Positions 7,049 to 10,659 of a stretch of DNA of 10,659 bases are shown piece after piece. Location of the stretch: positions 1-10,659 of the forward strand of contig CAYXUH010000061.1 in NCBI GenBank assembly GCA_964468685.1. Reading direction: 5' to 3'. The first letter of the stretch is position 1. Each line of letters begins with the position of its first letter. The DNA is from UBA6078 sp964468685 (GTDB lineage: Bacteria; Desulfobacterota; Syntrophia; Syntrophales; UBA2210). Both the position numbers and the translations under genes were made by a program. The notes under the pieces were generated by a model. That model saw only the letters and a program-made list of their open reading frames with translations, was not told where the DNA came from and did no database searches.

Positions 7049-9886
7049 ATGAATTATATAAAAATACGGGGTGCGAGCCAGCACAACCTGAAGAGTATCA
7101 ATCTTGACATCCCGAGGGACAAACTGGTTATTTTAACCGGCGTGTCCGGCTCCGGCAAGTCTTCCCTCGCCTTTGACACTATCTACGCAGAGGGACAACG
7201 GCGGTACGTGGAATCACTCTCCACCTACGCGCGCCAGTTCATCGGCCAGATGGATAAGCCGGAGGTTGAATCCATTGAGGGTCTCTCCCCCGCTATAGCC
7301 ATCGAGCAGAGGACCGCGAGTCGCAATCCCCGCTCAACAGTCGGCACGGTAACCGAGATATACGATTACCTGCGCCTCCTCTTCGCCCGGGTGGGTATCC
7401 CCCACTGCTATAACTGCGGGAAACCGATCGAGGCACAGACCATCGACATGATGGCCGACAGGGTACAGACCCTTCCTGAAGGTACAAAGATCAACGTCAT
7501 GTCGCCCATAGCCAGGGGGAAGAAGGGGGAGTTTCAGAAGGAACTGAAGAGGCTGCGCAAAGAGGGCTTCGCCCGCGTCCGAGTCGACGGAATCCCATTG
7601 GATCTTGCCGAGGACAACATCGCGCCGGACAAGAACAAACGCCATGACATAGAGGTGGTGGTTGACCGACTGATCATCAGGGCTGATATCGGAAAGCGCC
7701 TGAGAGATTCTCTGGAGATCGCCGTGGGCCTTTCCGGGGGACTGGTCGGGATACAGATTCTGGATGGAGAGGAGATGTTGTTCAGTCAGAATTACGCCTG
7801 CCCGGAATGCGGAATCAGTATGCCGGAGCTTGCCCCGCGAATGTTCTCCTTTAACAGCCCGTACGGCGCCTGCCACGAGTGCGGCGGTCTGGGGACACAG
7901 GTATATTTCGACGAGAATCTTATCGTGCCTGACCCCGGACTCTCCATACGGGAGGGAGCAATCGCCCCGTGGGAGCGCAAGGATTCCATATACTTTCACC
8001 AGATGCTGGAGGCCCTCTCCAGCCACTACAAATTCGACATCAACACCCCTTTCAACAAACTCCCCGAAAGAGTGCGGCACGTCCTCCTGCATGGCTCGGG
8101 AGATGAAAAGATAGGGTTTTATTTCGACAGGAGGGGAAGAAGAAACTTCTATGAGAGACGCTTCACCGGCGTTCTCGAAAAGCTGGAGTCCTCGTATCGG
8201 GAAGATACGTCAGGTGATGCCCATGCAAGAATGGAACTCGCTCGATATATGAACATAAACGACTGTCCCGTTTGCGGAGGGGGGAGACTGAAGAAGGAGA
8301 GCCTCTCCGTAACGGTGGGGGGGAAAAATATCGACGAGGTGTGTCGCCTGTCGATTCGGGAATGCATGGACTTTTTCGAGAACCTCTCGCTTTCCCGTAC
8401 CGAGGCCCTCATCTCGGAGCGAATTAAAAAGGAAATACGGGAACGGCTGCAGTTTCTGATCGACGTTGGAATGGATTACCTGAGCCTTTCGCGTTCTTCC
8501 GGCACCCTTTCTGGTGGAGAGGCTCAGCGCATTCGGCTTGCCACGCAGATAGGCTCCGGGCTGGTCGGTGTTCTCTACGTCCTGGATGAACCCACGATAG
8601 GGCTTCACCCGCGAGACAGTATGAGGCTTGTAGCAACGCTGAAACACCTTCGTGACATGGGGAATACCGTCCTTGTCGTCGAGCATGACACGGATATCAT
8701 GAACTGCGCCGACGACATCATTGATGTCGGGCCGAGAGCGGGGGTGCATGGGGGAGAGATCGTCTTCCAGGGAACCCCCGAAGAGATACGCAAATCGGAT
8801 GTTTCTCTCACCGGGAAATATCTCTCGGGCAGGCTGTCGATCCCCGTCCCGGAACACCGGAGGCCCCCCTCCGACCGGTTTATCATCATCGAAGGGGCAT
8901 CGGAAAATAACCTCAAGGACATCGACATAAAGGTCCCCACGAATGTGTTCACCTGCGTGACCGGCGTATCCGGGTCGGGGAAGAGCACCCTGGTGATCGA
9001 AACCATGTACAAGGTGCTTCGCCGCCGGCTGAACAAGTACCGGGGCAAATCCGGCAGGATACGGAAGATACGGGACTTCGGCGGCATAGAGCGGGTGATC
9101 ACCATGGATCAGCAGCCGATCGGGCGCACCCCCCGGTCAAATCCCGCCACCTATACAGGGGTCCTGACGCATATCCGTGACCTCTTCAGCCAGCTTCCCG
9201 AGGCGAAGGTGCGGGGCTACAAACCAGGACGATTCAGTTTCAATGTCAGGGGAGGACGGTGCGAGGCGTGCCAGGGAGAAGGGGTGAAGAAGATCGAGAT
9301 GCACTTCCTCCCCGATGTGTACATAACCTGCGATGCCTGCCAGGGCAAACGCTTCAATCGGGACACCCTGGAGGTACACTACAAGGGGAACAGCATAGCG
9401 GACGTCCTCGACATGACGGTCAACCAGGGCCTTGCCTTTTTCGACCATATTCCACCGATACGATCGAAGCTGCAACTCCTCTTCGATGTGGGCCTCGGAT
9501 ACATTAAACTGGGGCAGTCCGCCACGACCTTCTCGGGAGGCGAGGCACAGAGGATAAAACTGGCAAGAGAACTGGGCAAACGCCTGACCACCGGAACACT
9601 CTATATACTGGATGAACCAACAATCGGCCTTCACTTCGCGGACATAGAGAAGCTCCTCATCGTCCTCACACGTCTGGTGGATATGGGGAATACCGTTGTG
9701 GTAATAGAACACAACCTTGACGTGATCAAGTCGGCGGATTATGTCATCGACATGGGCCCGGAGGGGGGAGACGGTGGAGGAAGGATTGTCGCCACCGGCA
9801 CCCCCGAAGAGGTGGCGCGGACCGAAGAGTCGCTCACCGGGAGGTTCCTCAAAGGGGTCCTCGCAGTTCGCGGGCCAATTGATTGA
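7049..9886 (+). CDS. uvrA: excinuclease ABC subunit A (UvrA)
   Basis: UvrA dimerises, binds distorted DNA, loads UvrB and leaves; it is the damage sensor of nucleotide excision repair and the partner recruited by Mfd. The 945-residue product has the normal length. It carries two ABC ATPase modules: Walker A GVSGSGKS at 31-38 and again at 639-646, signatures LSGGEAQRIRLA (487-498) and FSGGEAQRIKLA (828-839), and Walker B LDEPTIGLH (512-520 and 854-862). Zinc cysteine pairs are at 120/123 with 406/409, 251/254 with 275/278, and 738/741 with 761/764. The ATG at 7049 gives MNYIKIRGASQHNLK, the standard UvrA N-terminus, but no clear Shine-Dalgarno precedes it. An in-frame GTG at 6965 would add 28 residues overlapping the upstream gene and is less likely. 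No uvrB or uvrC is present in the window. All catalytic motifs are intact. Confidence 0.97.
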   Translation: MNYIKIRGASQHNLKSINLDIPRDKLVILTGVSGSGKSSLAFDTIYAEGQRRYVESLSTYARQFIGQMDKPEVESIEGLSPAIAIEQRTASRNPRSTVGTVTEIYDYLRLLFARVGIPHCYNCGKPIEAQTIDMMADRVQTLPEGTKINVMSPIARGKKGEFQKELKRLRKEGFARVRVDGIPLDLAEDNIAPDKNKRHDIEVVVDRLIIRADIGKRLRDSLEIAVGLSGGLVGIQILDGEEMLFSQNYACPECGISMPELAPRMFSFNSPYGACHECGGLGTQVYFDENLIVPDPGLSIREGAIAPWERKDSIYFHQMLEALSSHYKFDINTPFNKLPERVRHVLLHGSGDEKIGFYFDRRGRRNFYERRFTGVLEKLESSYREDTSGDAHARMELARYMNINDCPVCGGGRLKKESLSVTVGGKNIDEVCRLSIRECMDFFENLSLSRTEALISERIKKEIRERLQFLIDVGMDYLSLSRSSGTLSGGEAQRIRLATQIGSGLVGVLYVLDEPTIGLHPRDSMRLVATLKHLRDMGNTVLVVEHDTDIMNCADDIIDVGPRAGVHGGEIVFQGTPEEIRKSDVSLTGKYLSGRLSIPVPEHRRPPSDRFIIIEGASENNLKDIDIKVPTNVFTCVTGVSGSGKSTLVIETMYKVLRRRLNKYRGKSGRIRKIRDFGGIERVITMDQQPIGRTPRSNPATYTGVLTHIRDLFSQLPEAKVRGYKPGRFSFNVRGGRCEACQGEGVKKIEMHFLPDVYITCDACQGKRFNRDTLEVHYKGNSIADVLDMTVNQGLAFFDHIPPIRSKLQLLFDVGLGYIKLGQSATTFSGGEAQRIKLARELGKRLTTGTLYILDEPTIGLHFADIEKLLIVLTRLVDMGNTVVVIEHNLDVIKSADYVIDMGPEGGDGGGRIVATGTPEEVARTEESLTGRFLKGVLAVRGPID

Positions 9887-9918
9887 TCCCGCGTTTAATA
9901 CCTGTTTTTCAGAAAGAA

Positions 9919-9925
9919 AGGGGGG
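9919..9925 (+). promoter_or_regulatory. ribosome binding site of the FmdB-type gene
   Basis: AGGGGGG lies 5 nt before the ATG at 9931. It selects this start over the upstream in-frame TTG at 9883, which would overlap the end of uvrA and add 16 residues unlike the family N-terminus. Confidence 0.7.
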
Positions 9926-9930
9926 AACAT

Positions 9931-10419
9931 ATGCCCATATACGAATTCTACTGCGCACACTGTAATACCATCTACAACTTCTTTTCACGGTCGGTCAACA
10001 CCGACAAGGTTCCCAACTGCCCCCACTGTGAGGCAAAGAAGCTGGAGCGCCGAATGTCGGTCTTTTCTGTCGTCTCAGCAGACAGGAATGCGGCGGAGGA
10101 TACCCCTCCTCCAATCGATGAGACAAAAATGGCACGGGCAATGGATATGCTGAGCCGCGAGGGGGGACAGATGAACGAGGATGATCCCCGGCAGGCCGCG
10201 GCCATGATGCGAAAACTTTCCGAGGTAGCAGGGCTGAAGCTCAATTCGGGGATGGAAGAAGTTCTAAGCAGGGTGGAGCGCGGCGAAGACCCCGAGAAGA
10301 TAGAAGCAGAGATGGGCGATCTTCTCAACGATGACGATCCGTTTTCCCTGGAGGGCACAAGCAAAAAGAAGGGGCGCCGTGCAGCGCCCAGTGTGGATGA
10401 AACGCTCTATGACCTGTAG
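9931..10419 (+). CDS. FmdB-family zinc-ribbon protein with acidic C-terminal extension
   Basis: The 162-residue product opens MPIYEFYCAHC, the typical start of FmdB/CxxC zinc-ribbon proteins. Two cysteine pairs, C8/C11 and C30/C33, should bind one zinc. The rest (about 50-162) is helical-looking and rich in Glu, Asp and Met: a segment MARAMDMLSREGGQMNEDD (67-85), an Ala/Met helix (about 88-101), and an acidic stretch (about 108-138) ending in DDDPFSL, followed by a basic patch KKKGRR (145-150). Many family members are only 70-110 residues, so the tail is an extension. FmdB was named as a putative regulator of formamidase or amide utilisation, and no general biochemical role is established. 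The gene is last in the probable operon, 44 nt after uvrA. Function is unassigned; a nucleic-acid or protein-binding role is only a guess from the zinc ribbon. Confidence 0.82.
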   Translation: MPIYEFYCAHCNTIYNFFSRSVNTDKVPNCPHCEAKKLERRMSVFSVVSADRNAAEDTPPPIDETKMARAMDMLSREGGQMNEDDPRQAAAMMRKLSEVAGLKLNSGMEEVLSRVERGEDPEKIEAEMGDLLNDDDPFSLEGTSKKKGRRAAPSVDETLYDL

Positions 10420-10471
10420 GCCCAAGGGCCTTCACCCTGCCCTCTACCGGATAAGGCCCGACAGGCAGGTG
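10419..10471 (+). terminator. inverted repeats after the operon, weak terminator candidate
   Basis: Immediately after the FmdB-type gene, GGCC/GGCC (10419-10430, tight 4 nt loop) is followed by a longer repeat, CACCCTGCC (10433-10441) against GGCAGGTG (10464-10471), with one bulged C and a 22 nt loop. No T-run follows either hairpin, so this is not a canonical intrinsic terminator. It could be a Rho-dependent end or an mRNA-stabilising structure. Confidence 0.25.
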
Positions 10472-10527
10472 ATGACATCTCAGACACCGCCATAAGCAGA
10501 ATGATACAGAGAGTATACGCCGGCAGG

Positions 10528-10548
10528 AAATAGAGCCCTCTCTAAAAA
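10528..10548 (-). terminator. small hairpin just after the minus-strand partial gene
   Basis: Read on the minus strand after the stop codon: TTTTT, then the stem TAGAG/CTCTA (10544-10540 with 10535-10531) around AGGG, then TTT. The stem is only 5 bp and AT-bounded. It is in the right place for a terminator of the right-edge gene but weak in strength. Confidence 0.2.
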
Positions 10549-10659
10549 CTACAGCATTTGTATCTTCTCAAGATATTCCCTGACGCTGCCGACCGTTGAT
10601 TTAAACATCCTGGAACCCGCCATTACCGTGAATACGTCGTCCACATTCCCGCAGGTCCG
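10549..10659 (-). CDS. C-terminal end of an unidentified protein (partial, runs off the window)
   Basis: On the minus strand a frame is open from the window edge to a TAG at 10551-10549, giving the last 36 residues: RTCGNVDDVFTVMAGSRM, then FKSTVGSVREYLEKIQML. The composition looks protein-like, with a probable amphipathic terminal helix (SVREYLEKIQML). Only this short end is visible and I do not recognise the family. It is convergent with the uvrA/FmdB operon across about 130 nt that hold only the small inverted repeats noted separately. Support for it being a real gene is the uninterrupted frame, residue composition and gene-sized distance from the neighbour; a chance open frame of this length is possible. 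Confidence 0.5.
   Translation of the reverse strand, partial: RTCGNVDDVFTVMAGSRMFKSTVGSVREYLEKIQML

Noticed and set aside
7334..9988. Long minus-strand frames (up to about 280 codons) opposite uvrA.
   Set aside because: Both ABC modules and all zinc pairs of UvrA are intact on the plus strand. The antisense frames have low-complexity shadow composition and no family resemblance.
1..10659. CRISPR arrays, insertion sequences, phage genes or tandem repeats.
   Set aside because: Reading both strands, I found no regularly spaced repeats, transposase or integrase motifs, or terminal inverted repeats; nearly all the sequence is explained by intact housekeeping genes.

Overview
The window reads as a chromosomal housekeeping segment from a Gram-negative bacterium. 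An exported SurA/parvulin-type periplasmic folding factor, a molybdenum cofactor gene beside tRNA-Sec, and the sequence style of Mfd and UvrA suggest an anaerobic Desulfobacterota (old Deltaproteobacteria) lineage, perhaps of the syntrophic or sulfate-reducing type. That placement is inference from gene content, not a database match. Coding density is high. I see no insertion sequence, phage gene, CRISPR array or toxin-antitoxin pair.

Left arm, minus strand (1-1392): moeA (molybdenum insertion into molybdopterin) is followed 43 nt downstream by selC, the selenocysteine tRNA with anticodon UCA and an encoded CCA. The pair fits the needs of Mo/W- and Sec-containing enzymes such as formate dehydrogenases, although no such enzyme is visible here. 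A perfect TTGACA overlapping the moeA stop codon may give selC its own promoter. The region between moeA and nadA (1393-1562) is divergent and holds candidate promoters for both directions.

Centre and right, plus strand (1563-10419): five genes in one direction with gaps of 21, 48, 35 and 44 nt look like one transcription unit: nadA (quinolinate synthase), mfd (transcription-repair coupling factor), a SurA-like periplasmic chaperone, uvrA (excision nuclease damage sensor) and a FmdB-type zinc-ribbon protein with an acidic tail. Mfd and UvrA are direct partners in transcription-coupled repair, so their co-location is functionally sensible. NadA, the periplasmic chaperone and the zinc-ribbon protein have no obvious link to repair.

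Right edge (10420-10659): a short convergent intergenic region with small inverted repeats, then the C-terminal 36 codons of an unidentified minus-strand gene running off the window.

I did not find a convincing undescribed system. The points most worth a second look are the Gln in place of the first parvulin His in the SurA-like protein, the mfd-uvrA transcription unit, the moeA-selC pair with its overlapping promoter, the conserved-looking but unassigned FmdB-type protein, and the weakly specified starts of uvrA and mfd.
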